Assembly: GCA_964035015.1 (NCBI GenBank)
Contig: OZ036016.1
Location: forward strand, 4,610,714 to 4,674,713
Origin: Corallium rubrum
Taxonomy: Eukaryota > Cnidaria > Anthozoa > Scleralcyonacea > Coralliidae
Direction of reading: 5' to 3'
DNA length: 64,000 nt
Shown here: positions 54,966 through 64,000 of the stretch, in pieces
Position numbering within the stretch: the first letter of the stretch is position 1
Layout of the letters: each line of letters opens with the position of its first letter
Notes under the pieces: generated by a model
Told to the model about the DNA's origin: nothing
Database searches by the model: none
What the model saw: the letters and a program-made list of their open reading frames with translations, nothing else
Program-made: the position numbers and the translations under genes

Positions 54966-55870
54966 AGAGTCAATATGGTATATATAGTGATACGGGCTAG
55001 ACTATATATAGTTCGTGTCACGAAATTCTTTCCTCGATCGCAACAGAAGAGATTTTACTCATCGTTAGAATTCGTTTACAACTAATTACTAAACCAATTC
55101 TTCTTTGTAAATTTAGTCTATGCAAGTTTTAAAACGATCCTAATTAATCGAGTGAACCCAGTTAACTGCATGGCCATGGGCCAACTCGTCTCGTGTAATC
55201 GGCCCTTATACTTGAACATAAAAACATATTGAAAACAAATACAAAATGTATACAACAATCAAGGGAGACCTAAGGGAAGGTTTCAAATGCTTTCGTACAT
55301 TGAAGCGATCTTTAATAACTTTCGTTTTGTAGTTCTTCAAACATATATTCAGTACGTGATCCCATTTGTGTGGGGTTTTTTTAAACCAAAGTGTAATTAA
55401 GTGTTGATGATTGCCTGCACAGAGAACAGGTTACGATCGTATGGGTGATATAAAAAAGAACAGGCGTAAAGCTCTGTTGAGATACACAAATGGTTTGTGA
55501 TGTCCAAATGAACTGTATATATGACATATCCTGGCTGCCGATATAAGAATATTTATTTTTGCAAAGGCTTGATTTTGATAATCATGTAATTACTATAAAA
55601 ACATATCTTGTTGCTTGGTCAGGTTTAAACGTGTTTTATATATCGATATCTATGTTCACTGATGTCTAAACAAGACTTTACCAAGGCTATGAGCAAGTGT
55701 ATAATATAGTGTATAATATGGGGTATAATATAGTTGCATTATATAGTCATAGAGAGTATTAGCTACGAATAAAGCTATAAATATAGACGTTATCGTGACA
55801 AAACGGATTCCAGGTTATTTATACGATATTGTTGAATCTTGCTGTATTCAACTTCAGAAACTTTAAACAA
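54966..55870. other. No gene; one MITE-end fragment
   Basis: CTCGTCTCGTGTAATCGGCC at about 55187 is the inverted form of the GGGCCGATTACATGGAGACG block at 26326. Nothing else recognised. Confidence 0.3.
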
Positions 55871-55879
55871 TGGTTCATT

Positions 55880-56345
55880 TTGCTGTTGTTTAGCCTAGAA
55901 ATGAGCACTCTTCTCAAAGAATATAGATAGATATGTTTCTTACTAGAAAGACACTTAATATATTTTCTCTATTGCATATCTTGTATCCTTCTTTCTCTTT
56001 AGTCGACAAATGCCAGGAATGGATTTTGACTTTGGTTGCTGCTGTTTAGTCTAAAATGAGTAATCTTCTTAAAGAGTATAGATAGATATGTTTCTTACTA
56101 GAAAGGCACTTAATATTATCTCTATTGCATATCATGCATCATTCGTTTGCCCTGCCTTTATTTGACAAATACCAGGAATGGATTTTGACTTGGTTTATGT
56201 TAGCGTTAAGTTTAGCCTATAAATGAGTATACTCTTCTCAAGTAATAAAGATATGTTTCTTACTAGAAAGACATTTAATACTCTCTCTGTTGTATATCTT
56301 GTATCCTTCCCTGGCAAATACCAATAATGGATTTTGGACTGAGTG
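55880..56345 (+). repeat. Tandem repeat, about 145-bp unit, 3 copies
   Basis: Units with TATGTTTCTTACTAGAAAGA, CACTTAAT, CTCTATTGCATATCTTGTAT, CCAGGAATGGATTTTGACTT and AATGAGTA. Confidence 0.88.
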
Positions 56346-56379
56346 ATCAGAAGATTACAAGTTGTACATGATGTAACCT

Positions 56380-56880
56380 TTGTTCTAAGCCTCATTAGCT
56401 CAATGGTTAGATCATCTCACTGGTGATCAGAAGGTTACTAGTTGTACACGTTTGTAACCTTTGCTCTACCATTTGAGTCTCAGACTCTCAGTAGCTCAAT
56501 GGTTAGATCTCACTGGTGATCTGAACGTTACTAGTTGTAGATATATGTAACCTTTGCTTTGCCATCTGAGTCTCAGTAGCTCAATGGTTAGATCATCTCA
56601 CTGGCAATCAGAAAGTCGTGTGTTCGATTCTCAGAGAGTAAAATTTCATAACAACTTGGAAATTTAAAACCGGCAATAGTACTAATCCTATTAGTGCTTA
56701 ATACATTCTGACTTCTAAAGTAAACAAAAGTTCGTGTACTGTATATAATTGAATTAATTTTAGACCCAACCTATACATTCGAATCATCTGAGTCTCAGTA
56801 GTTCAATGGTTAGAGTGTCTCACTGGTGACCAGAAGATTGTGAGTTCGAGTCTCGCTTGGGAACTCAGGAATTTCGCGAG
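56380..56880 (+). repeat. tRNA-like repeat units, plus orientation
   Basis: Four units with CTCAGTAGCTCAATGGTTAG (A box). Two keep a good B box (GTGTTCGATTC at about 56619; GAGTTCGAGTC at about 56851). They match the minus-strand satellite at 36.9-38.8 kb but with intact Pol III boxes, so they may represent its SINE ancestor. No unit folds as a complete tRNA with a clear anticodon arm. Confidence 0.75.
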
Positions 56881-57381
56881 TAAAACATAGCTCGATGAAC
56901 GTTTGCACACAATAAGGTAACAATAGTACTTTAGACTCGCGAGTCTAAAGGTAAGAGCGACAATTAGACAGCATGGTCACGCAGAGAGGCACTCCAGTTG
57001 ATCTCGATATGTCAACAGTGCAACAGAACAGAACAGAACGAAATAGAAACATAACGACATAGAGAAACTAACGACATAAAGGAATTAAATTTCGAATCGT
57101 TGTATTTTTGCACAAAAATATGACACTCCAGTAATCACAATCTTTCCATACAATCCACTGAAGTGTCTTATCTGTAATTTGTGTATTTCTGATCTTTATC
57201 AAGAGTATTAAGTGCATTCTTATTACCAGTATACCAACGCTAGTAGCAAACGTGTAGTAATAGTTAGTCCGATAGTTTACTGGTCGAAGATTCGGTTCCT
57301 GTCTTGGTCTGATCACAAAGAGTTTTTAAAAAATCTGTACTGAACCTGACGGACGTCTACCAAACGGCTGTTGCATTATTA

Positions 57382-57582
57382 ATCGAAATATAGTAAGGTT
57401 AGATATACTGCCGAAACAGAGAACGTAGGAGTCTAATGTTTCGAGCGAAGGCCCTTCGTCAGAGTCCCTTCGTCAGAGGCCCTAACGTTAAGGTTTCTCT
57501 CTGACGAAGGGCCTTCGCTCGAAACGTTAGACTCCTACGTTCTCTGTTTCGGCAGTATATCTAACCTTACTATATTTCGATT
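57382..57582. repeat. Fold-back family A, copy 6
   Basis: The longest copy. The loop region has extra CGTCAGAGTCCCTTCGTCAG sequence. The plus-strand core has TCT (57496-57498), CTGACGA (57499-57505), hairpin, GAAACGTT (57519-57526), AGA. The shared tail CAACACTGCCTACGAAGC follows. Confidence 0.95.
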
Positions 57583-57729
57583 GTTGTTTCAACACTGCCT
57601 ACGAAGCACGCTACTTTTATTTCACTGTTGCATTATTACACGTGCACTCACCAAGCTTGTACCACATACTGCAGGTATACATAACACCCATGACATTTAA
57701 CTACATTTTATATACAAACGCTTTCGCTA

Positions 57730-58060
57730 AGGAAGAATATGACTATGAATTTACAACCTTAGCTCTTCTTCTCAGCCTATGTAGCTAAATGGTCAGGCTT
57801 CAAAGCGTCAACACATCATTAGAAAGTTTCAGCTTCGATCCCTGTCTGGAAACATTTTCTGAGTATTTGAACTCGACGAACCAAACGTTTGCTGCCTTTA
57901 AGCGCATATGACTATGGATTTGCAACCTTGACTCTTCACCCGACCGTCAGTTGTTCAATGGTTAGAGCGTCTAACCGGTCATTAGAAGGTTGCAGGTTCA
58001 TTTCCTGTCTGGGGATCAGTGTATTTGGGCTTGACAAACAAACGTCTACCAAATGTCTGT
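57730..58060 (+). repeat. tRNA-derived SINE sequence, two heads
   Basis: The second head (57950-58010) has TCAGTTGTTCAATGGTTAGA and GTTGCAGGTTCATTTCC. TCTAACCGGTCATTAGAAGG is shared with 34.85 kb. The minus-strand frame 57936-58157 is a shadow. Confidence 0.65.
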
Positions 58061-58779
58061 TATAATTTCTTTCAAGGCGCAAATGTGAAATAACTCGGAC
58101 CACAAGCCGTCTGTGAGAAAAACAAGAACTCTCGTTTGACCTCCAAAGCAAGTTCATCCATTAACCTTCGCTACATTTGTAACTAATAACAACCATGCAC
58201 TCGCCAAAACAAACCACAAATAGAACAGGGGCAATCTGTGGTCTGAGGTAATCTCAAGATTTATTTGGGTGCTTTGGCATTGCTTTTCCGGTCGGTTAAA
58301 AGCCTTAAATTACGTTTTAGATTGAGTCCAAACGGTAGGTGTTCGTGTCAGTGTGTCACAAGAAAGCCGAGAGAGTATACATGTGGGTTAGTCGAGAGCA
58401 TGGGGGGATTAACCTTCTGTTAAGGTCGTGTTTGTTGGATTCTAAGTAATTCTGGTTTCATTAATGTGAACTTCTTTGGGATGTTTTTCTCGCTAGCCAT
58501 GGTCGACGGGTTGTCCTTGTCATATGTTGTCCTTGTGATCTACCTAACAGGAAACGGCAAACATCTTGGCTAGCCTGAGCTCCAAGGAGACAGAAATGTG
58601 GCACGCTTTGATCCCAAACAAGATCTCGATGCGATCGCGCGACTTGAACACAACGAATTCAAAGCAAAAATACACATAAGCCCATTTTTTAACATTAAAA
58701 CAATGTAGCAATTCAAATGGAAAATTATGTCAGGCCTTTTGTGGGAACGAATTATTCTTGGCCTTTTGCCGGTGTCGGT

Positions 58780-58860
58780 GGGAGGGCTCGTGTGATTGGC
58801 GCTCGTCCGAAAATGTCGGCCAATCTGTTCGAGTCCTTCTTCCCTTTTATCCAATGAAGT
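58780..58860 (+). promoter_or_regulatory. Probable CCAAT-box promoter region
   Basis: Three CCAAT boxes within 61 bases: ATTGG at 58795-58799 (inverted), CCAAT at 58820-58824 and CCAAT at 58851-58855. The stretch is GC-rich and free of repeats, 370-440 bp upstream of the ATG at 59230. It probably drives the gene starting there. Confidence 0.45.
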
Positions 58861-59229
58861 GTTTTTTAAACCATTTGCAAATAATTAGCGCATTTTAAGG
58901 TGACAACATTTTAATGAAAGCATGTCACTGACGACTATTGAAATTTATGGTAATTTATCTTGTTGGTGAAAGGTGATACGTTTGACCTAAACGACTCACG
59001 AGGGAAAGCTCCTCACGCACATAAAGCCGCTATAACCCTTACGGCTCTATGGCTGGGCCGTGCTTCACTATTCCCTAAGGCTACGAGCAGAACCAGGAGC
59101 GACGCTCGGTTAATCTGACTCGACAAGCTCCGTCGGAAAACGAGAACTCGGTTAAGAAATTCATCGCGAATATCCAACGACAAGCTTAAAGCCCGACTGC
59201 TTACTGTGTCTAAGTAGGAAACTCGAAAG

Positions 59230-60270
59230 ATGGATACGAGTGAAGCTGTGAGTCCGAATAATGGTTCAGCGACTAAGAAATCTCGTTCGTCACTAAAGGA
59301 TCTTAGTCCACCACCGACACCAATCTCTCCAACGAGCCCTTCCATTATAACAAAACTCGAGGACACGCAGAGCGTATTCTCGTACAACGAGGTGAGACAG
59401 CAAGCTAGAAGCCCACTATGAAAGCGTCTCGGGCAGGCGATCTTAGGCCCGTTTCAACATCCTTACGCCCTGTGGCCAACCAAACGAGTTGTTTGTGTTT
59501 TGTTAGAACGATCTGAGAGCCAGATAGTCTTGATGTGTGCCTGCTTGGTTCTCGTAATGTGGTCAAGGGATTATTATTTACTAATCATTAGTGTATATTT
59601 ATTATTCTCTCTATAGTGGTTTGTTGATAGTGATACACAGTGTTTAACTCTGATATAGTCTTGTTGTTGTTCCTAGGACCGCAGCATCCCTGCTATGCCT
59701 TGTGTGAGCACGTCAGCCAGTGGGAACTCCGTGTCGTCTTCACTCAATGCCTGCTCGACCAGTGCAGGAATCTCTCTTCAACACCCGCCACCTCATCATG
59801 ATTTTCGTGACCTTCGCGAAGTCCTCGCAGGTCAACTGCCACCGCAGTCCAACCCGTACTTTCCATCGCAGTTCAACCCGGTTCACTATCAACAGCAACC
59901 ACAACGCTTCGACTTCTCGCACACCATGGATCACTATCAACAAACAACTTCGTTCCCGCAAGCTGCGTCAGGCTTTCACCCCCAACAACCACAACAACAA
60001 CCACAACAACAACAACAACACCATCATCAACAACAACAACAACAGCAACAACATCAGCCCAGCTCTAACCCTAACCACAGACTATTACGGCCTAGAGAAC
60101 ACCTAGAACGTCTCGACTCGGTGAATCAATTCAGTCCGGATTTGGTAGATGGACCACGTCGGGAAGACTTATTCGCATCGCATTCGCGTCGACACGATCC
60201 GATTCGATTGAGTACGGAACCCATGGACATTCTTCCGCCTGTGTCACTCAGTGGACAGACCACACCACAG
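59230..60270 (+). CDS. 5' exons of a Ser/Pro- and Gln/His-rich regulator-like protein
   Basis: Exon 1 (59230-59391, 54 codons) starts at an ATG with A at -3 and ends at GAG|GTGAGA. Exon 2 (59677-60270, 198 codons) follows CCTAG and ends at CAG|GTACGT. Both junctions are phase 0, giving 252 residues so far. Residues 15-20 hold KKSRS, a possible nuclear signal, and 26-38 are SPPPTPISPTSPS, likely targets for proline-directed kinases. Residues 62-87 are Ser/Thr-rich. A short amphipathic HDFRDLREVLAG lies at about 95-106. 121-181 is Gln/His-rich, with a near-pure Gln/His run at 156-181 coded by CAA/CAG/CAC. Exon 2 ends with basic/acidic mixed sequence and ILPPVSLSGQTTPQ. This is the composition of transcription-factor or co-activator N-termini; the DNA-binding or other domain would be in later exons beyond 64000. 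The family is not recognised. The CAA/CAG tract may vary in length between individuals. Confidence 0.8.
59392..59676 (+). other. Intron 1 of the Gln-rich gene
   Basis: 285 bp, GTGAGA at the start and TTGTTGTTCCTAG at the end, AT-rich, no open frame continuing from exon 1 for more than nine codons. Confidence 0.75.
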
Positions 60271-60482
60271 GTACGTCAAATATAGTACATTTTTAAATCC
60301 CAGTAATACAATACCCACGACTAGACGAAAAGGGCGGTGCCTTGTTTGGCGTCAAAAACGACGCGACAAAAACGTCGTTTGCTAATGACTTCGCATCAGC
60401 GAACGAAACTAAAGAAAAAACTCACAAACAGAACTAGACCCAGTCATGAAGCACGGTGCTGTGGCTATTGATTACGAACCGA

Positions 60483-60716
60483 AAAACGAACGAACGAACT
60501 TACGAACCGAAAAACGAACGAACGAACGAACGAACGAACGAACGAACGAACGAACGAACGAACGAACGAACGAACGAACGAACGAACGAACGAACGAACG
60601 AACGAACGAACGAACGAACGAACGAACGAACGAACGAACGAACGAACGAACGAACGAACGAACGAACGAACGAACGAACGAACGAACGAACGAACGAACG
60701 AACGAACGAACGAACT
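60483..60716. repeat. (CGAA)n microsatellite
   Basis: About 55 CGAA units in the second intron of the Gln-rich gene. All three frames and the complement stay open (Asn-Glu-Arg-Thr or Arg-Ser-Phe-Val repeats), which is not coding evidence. Confidence 0.98.
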
Positions 60717-61039
60717 AGCGAGCGAGGTTTTTCCCCAGAGTGCAGAGGTGAATATCGTTTCTCTTGTATAGCCACAAACCCACTTCCATTTTTGCGTTTT
60801 GACTTTTTTCTCTCTCTTGCCTTTTGTTTATTAATTTGCTCATATTTCTACGCCTGTGTGCCAACCATAACCACATACCTCATTATCTAACAATGTTGCT
60901 GAAACATTGAGCAAAATCAATTAGCAGCCTACGGTTTCAAAAGAGTTTTTTTTTAAGACAACGAATGAATGGACCATTCACACTATAACGAGATCTATTT
61001 GAAAGCGAGTCTTTCTGAGACCAAATCTAAACGAGGCTG
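60717..61039. other. Intronic, nothing recognised
   Basis: No exon with splice signals and no repeat seen. Confidence 0.3.
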
Positions 61040-61246
61040 AACGGATCTAAGGATTTTGGGTGAAGGAAAATTCGAGACCAGTTGCGAAAAATGCAACTAC
61101 ACAGGCCTTCCGCCGAAATTGAACCCACGACCTTGCGATTCTAGTGCAATGCTCTGACCACTGAGCCACGGAGGCCGCTGCCGAGAGCTTGATCGCGAGT
61201 TCTGTATAGATTAAGGTGGTAATGCCAGGAGAGGATTGAGTTTATT
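61040..61246 (-). repeat. tRNA-derived SINE copy 2
   Basis: Minus-strand copy of the 1-258 element: A box TGGCTCAGTGGTCAGAGC and B box GGTTCAATTTC, with the same TCTATACAGAACTCGCGATC leader and GCATTTTTCGCAACTGG body. Confidence 0.85.
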
Positions 61247-61274
61247 ATAAGTAACAGTGGGCATTTCACTCGGA

Positions 61275-61372
61275 AAATTCGAGTGTAGAATATATACATT
61301 TTAAGACCAAACCCGGAAATTCCTGCCGGTTTGGTCTTAAAATGTACATATTCCACACTCGAATTTTCCTTC
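61275..61372. repeat. Palindrome of SINE tail sequence
   Basis: GGAAAATTCGAGTGTAGAAT and TACATTTTAAGACCAAACC are mirrored after a 14-base loop, giving about 41-bp arms. The same arm sequence forms the SINE body at 186-235. Confidence 0.85.
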
Positions 61373-61636
61373 ACCCCAAATCCTTAGAACATGCTATGTA
61401 ATCGAGTAAATGCCCAATATTACTTATTATAAACGGATCTAAGATTGATCTAAAAAAGTCTACCTGAGATCGATCTAAACGAATATGAAGCTTTCTCAAA
61501 GCGAATATGGATCGATCAGAAATAGTCACGAGTGTGAGATCGTGAGAGTTTTGTTTTGTTTTAATAACTTTATTGCCTATTGCAACTGGTGGTCAAACAG
61601 AGCGAAATGTCCCAATTGAACATGACTACCATGATG

Positions 61637-61858
61637 TAAGTGTTGGTTTTGCGGAGGGAGGAAAACCGGAGAACCCGGCGAAAAACCCTCCAAGCACAGG
61701 AGAGATCAACTACAACTCTACTCACATTAGTTTCCAGCTCGACATGCAACGGAGTCATTCCCAAGCGGTCACACATCCAAGTACTAACCCCGTCTAACCG
61801 AGCTTAACTTTTGGTGAGAGGCAGCGCGGTAACAGCACACGCCACCCGTGCTCCCCAT
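61637..61858 (-). repeat. 5S-rRNA-derived SINE, copy 2
   Basis: Minus strand: AGTTAAGCTCGGTTAGACGG, GGTTAGTACTTGGATGTGTG and the same body as 32962-33180. The C box carries GGATGTGTGACCG instead of GGATGGGTGACCG. The plus frame 61573-61797 is a shadow. Confidence 0.8.
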
Positions 61859-62757
61859 CACGGCTGTTAAATTCAGTCTACAAAGTCTCAAAGTTCCGAT
61901 GGCAAAAACACAAAAAAAGTGATACCAAGAAATCTAGACATACTTATCATTGAAATACTTATCATATGCACGCATAATGCATTTACCTTATAACAGCGCG
62001 ACCAGGATTTCGCAGGGGAGTGCCCTAAAACTTAGCATGAAGCATTTCGGGAGGGGAATTGTAAATGATAACTCCATCCGAATTTGAAAATTTGATGTCT
62101 AAAGTTCCGACGTTCCCGCCATTTTATCCAATTTTTTTCCATCAAGCAATTCAATCAAGGGTCTGCTATCAGAAGCTTCGAGAGGGCGGGGCAATGCAAC
62201 CCTACTGATCACTTATCACGATTTCCTGTTTCTTCTTAGCAGATCTATTATTGCATCGATTAAATGATAAAGAAATTCAGAGCTTATGTTCTCGAATAGT
62301 AGCAATAGTGCTCCCAATAGGTGATAAAAAGCCAGCTGAAATCTTAGTATTTCGTAGTGGATCTTCTTGTTCCGAAGTCGTGACTAAAAGCTGCAAGCAC
62401 ACCGCGATACTGGGATTGTGACTTAAAATTTGTCAGACCCCGCGAAAGACGTGACCGTGGCACGGTGCTTGATCTTAATTTCGAAAATCCTTTGAGGATG
62501 TAGACAGACTGATTACATAAAATGTTGATTTGATGATGTTTATGATTGTTTCTGTTGCATCCTCCTGTTTTCTAGTTAGAAATAAAAGTTTTGATTGGGT
62601 TGGCCGAGCTCATTCGTTAGATTCGGATCGTACTGTGGTTTGAAAATTCGCATAAACTAAATTTGCAAAGAAGAATTGGTTTAGTTTTAGATGGAAGCAA
62701 TTCCTAACTTAGTTTCAAAGCTTCTTTTGTGACTGAGGAAAGAATTTCACAAGTCGA
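61859..62757. other. Intronic, nothing recognised
   Basis: No exon or repeat recognised. Confidence 0.3.
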
Positions 62758-63245
62758 ACATAACCCACTAGCGTGTTTACTGCCTAGCTTATACCAGTGT
62801 GTTTACTGCCTAGCTTATACAGTGTGTTTACTGCCTAGCTTATACAGTGTGTTTACTGCCTAGCTTATACAGTGTGTTTACTGCCTAGCTTATACGCTAA
62901 CTTGATCCACTAGTCCCACTAGCGTGTTCCCTGCCTAGCTTATACACTAACCTGACTCACTAGTGTGTTTACTGCCTAGCTTATACACTAACCTGACTCA
63001 CTAGTTTGTTTACTGCCTAGCTTATACACTAACCTGACCCACTAGTGTGTTTACTGCCTAGCTTATACGCTAACCCATCCCACTAGTGTGTTTGCTGCCT
63101 AGCTTATACACTAACCTGACTCACTAGTGTGTTTACTGCCTAGCTTATACGCTAACCTGATCCACTAGTGTGTTTACTGCCTAGCTTATACCAGTGTGTT
63201 TACTGCCTAGCTTATACAGTACGCTAACCTACACTAACTTGACCC
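62758..63245 (+). repeat. 41-bp minisatellite, about 12 units
   Basis: The unit is GTGTTTACTGCCTAGCTTAT followed by ACACTAACCTGACTCACTA with spacer bases. Several units at the left and right ends are shortened to about 25 bp (TGCCTAGCTTATACAGTGTG). The inverted counterpart is at 651-815. Confidence 0.95.
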
Positions 63246-63770
63246 ACTAGCTGTAACTCAAACTTTAGCTCGAACCTCGAATTCAAACTTATGATATTCA
63301 CCATAATTTTAATCGTGTGAACTAGAAGGTTTTTTTGTTTACTTTCAGGAGGTCGTTAGCGTGCATAAGTACTTAACATTCAACTGTCAACCTGTCAATT
63401 TCGTTGTTAATGAGTGGTTTAATTCTTACCGTAAGCTAGCACGCGATTATCGAAGGCCTTTAAAATAGCAGCAACTTCTTTAAATTAAAGCCTATTACTA
63501 CCTTAATATATTAGACCATCGTTTGTAGCTTTTTTTTGAACGAAAATCATCTCTTTGGCAGTGCTATGGAAAAACCTAATGATTCGTGTCTAACAGCTAT
63601 CGTGACGAGACGAGACGGTTTATGTAAATGAAATACAATTTAATGCAACTATGGATTTTATATCGTAGCTTATATCTTGCTCCTTAAGTCGCCAACTATA
63701 AACAAACTGTGGTTACCCTGAAGTCACGAAGATGTTCGTAAACGCATATTTTGTATTACGAGAGTGTAAT
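63246..63770. other. Intronic, nothing recognised
   Basis: No exon with splice signals recognised. Confidence 0.3.
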
Positions 63771-63789
63771 AAAGTACAATGCTGCGTAG

Positions 63790-64000
63790 CCTGTGTTTTT
63801 GATAAGTGAAAAGATGGTAAACTGTCAAGAATAGTTTTAATAACGAAATACTGACGTTTCAAGCTGAGCCCTTCATCACAGTAAAATGTAGAGTGCTTGC
63901 GTACGCAGTGTTTTAGAGAGAGCAAAGTGAAAAGATGGTAAACGGCTGAGAATAGTTTTGATAATGAAACACTGACATTTGGAGCGCAGTCCTTCGTCAG
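63790..64000 (-). repeat. 120-bp ribozyme-like family, minus-strand copies
   Basis: Two units on the minus strand. The left has TACT, GTGATGA (first core base C changed to G), GAAACGTC (63860-63853) and AGTA. The right, at the window edge, has CTGACGA and a mutated AAATGTC. Both are predicted inactive. The array continues past 64000. Confidence 0.85.

Noticed and set aside
56380-56880. Genuine tRNA genes
   Set aside because: A and B boxes are present but acceptor and anticodon stems do not pair and units are tandem with AT-rich spacers; SINE/tRNA-like instead.
59720-60106. Asn-rich alternative frame over exon 2
   Set aside because: Shadow of the CAA/CAC-rich Gln/His tract; the other frame joins to exon 1 in phase with good splice sites.
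60446-60890. Asn-Glu-Arg-Thr and Arg-Ser-Phe-Val repeat frames
   Set aside because: (CGAA)n tract open in several frames on both strands; lies in an intron.

Overview
This 64 kb window is AT-rich, non-coding-dominated DNA from an animal nuclear genome. Typical eukaryotic signals are present: GT/AG-bounded exons, tRNA- and 5S-derived SINEs, LINE 3' ends with simple-repeat tails, many TIR elements and long microsatellites. A cnidarian, probably an anthozoan (coral or sea anemone), is the best guess. It rests on recalled resemblance of three things to elements I associate with that group: the transposon ORF at 28.3 kb, the 5S-type SINEs, and the short palindromic MITE at 45.6 kb. It is not proven. 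No bacterial operons, intact rRNA or tRNA genes, or CRISPR arrays were seen.

Host coding sequence is sparse. The best model is the 5' end of a plus-strand gene at 59230-60270: two exons joined in phase, Ser/Pro-rich then Gln/His-rich, transcription-regulator-like, continuing past the window. A second is a single open exon at 19937-20260 with a good donor. Two weaker minus-strand candidates are a terminal exon with paired CxxC motifs (14986-15224) and a start exon ending in GTGAGT (13013-13118). None could be assigned to a named family.

Layout: 0-6.3 kb holds a SINE, minisatellites, two fold-back elements and a 2.08 kb TTAA-flanked transposon. 7-18.2 kb is dense in palindromes: TA-rich fold-backs, two LINE 3' ends in opposite orientation, a mariner-derived MITE nested in a fold-back, and a 284-bp near-perfect palindrome. 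18.4-26.7 kb holds the 19.9 kb exon and tandem repeats. 27.9-30.8 kb holds tandem 120-bp repeats, a decayed transposon ORF and a fold-back. 31-36.8 kb holds hAT remnants, two nested hAT MITEs and a 5S-derived SINE. 36.9-42.8 kb holds two large satellites, one made of tRNA-like units and one of 17-bp units that seem to grow from a TIR element end. 42.8-58 kb is mostly degenerate tandem repeats, MITEs and LINE remnants. 58-64 kb holds the promoter and first exons of the Gln-rich gene, then SINEs, a 41-bp minisatellite and more 120-bp family copies.

The observation most worth following is that three repeat families (120-bp tandem units, a fold-back element in six copies, and the 18.0 kb palindrome) share a hammerhead-ribozyme-like core: CTGANGA, one unpaired base, a hairpin, then GAAACGTH. 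The flanking stem I bases stay complementary although they differ between families (TACT/AGTA versus TCT/AGA). This fits the hammerhead ribozymes known from Penelope-like retroelements and retrozymes.
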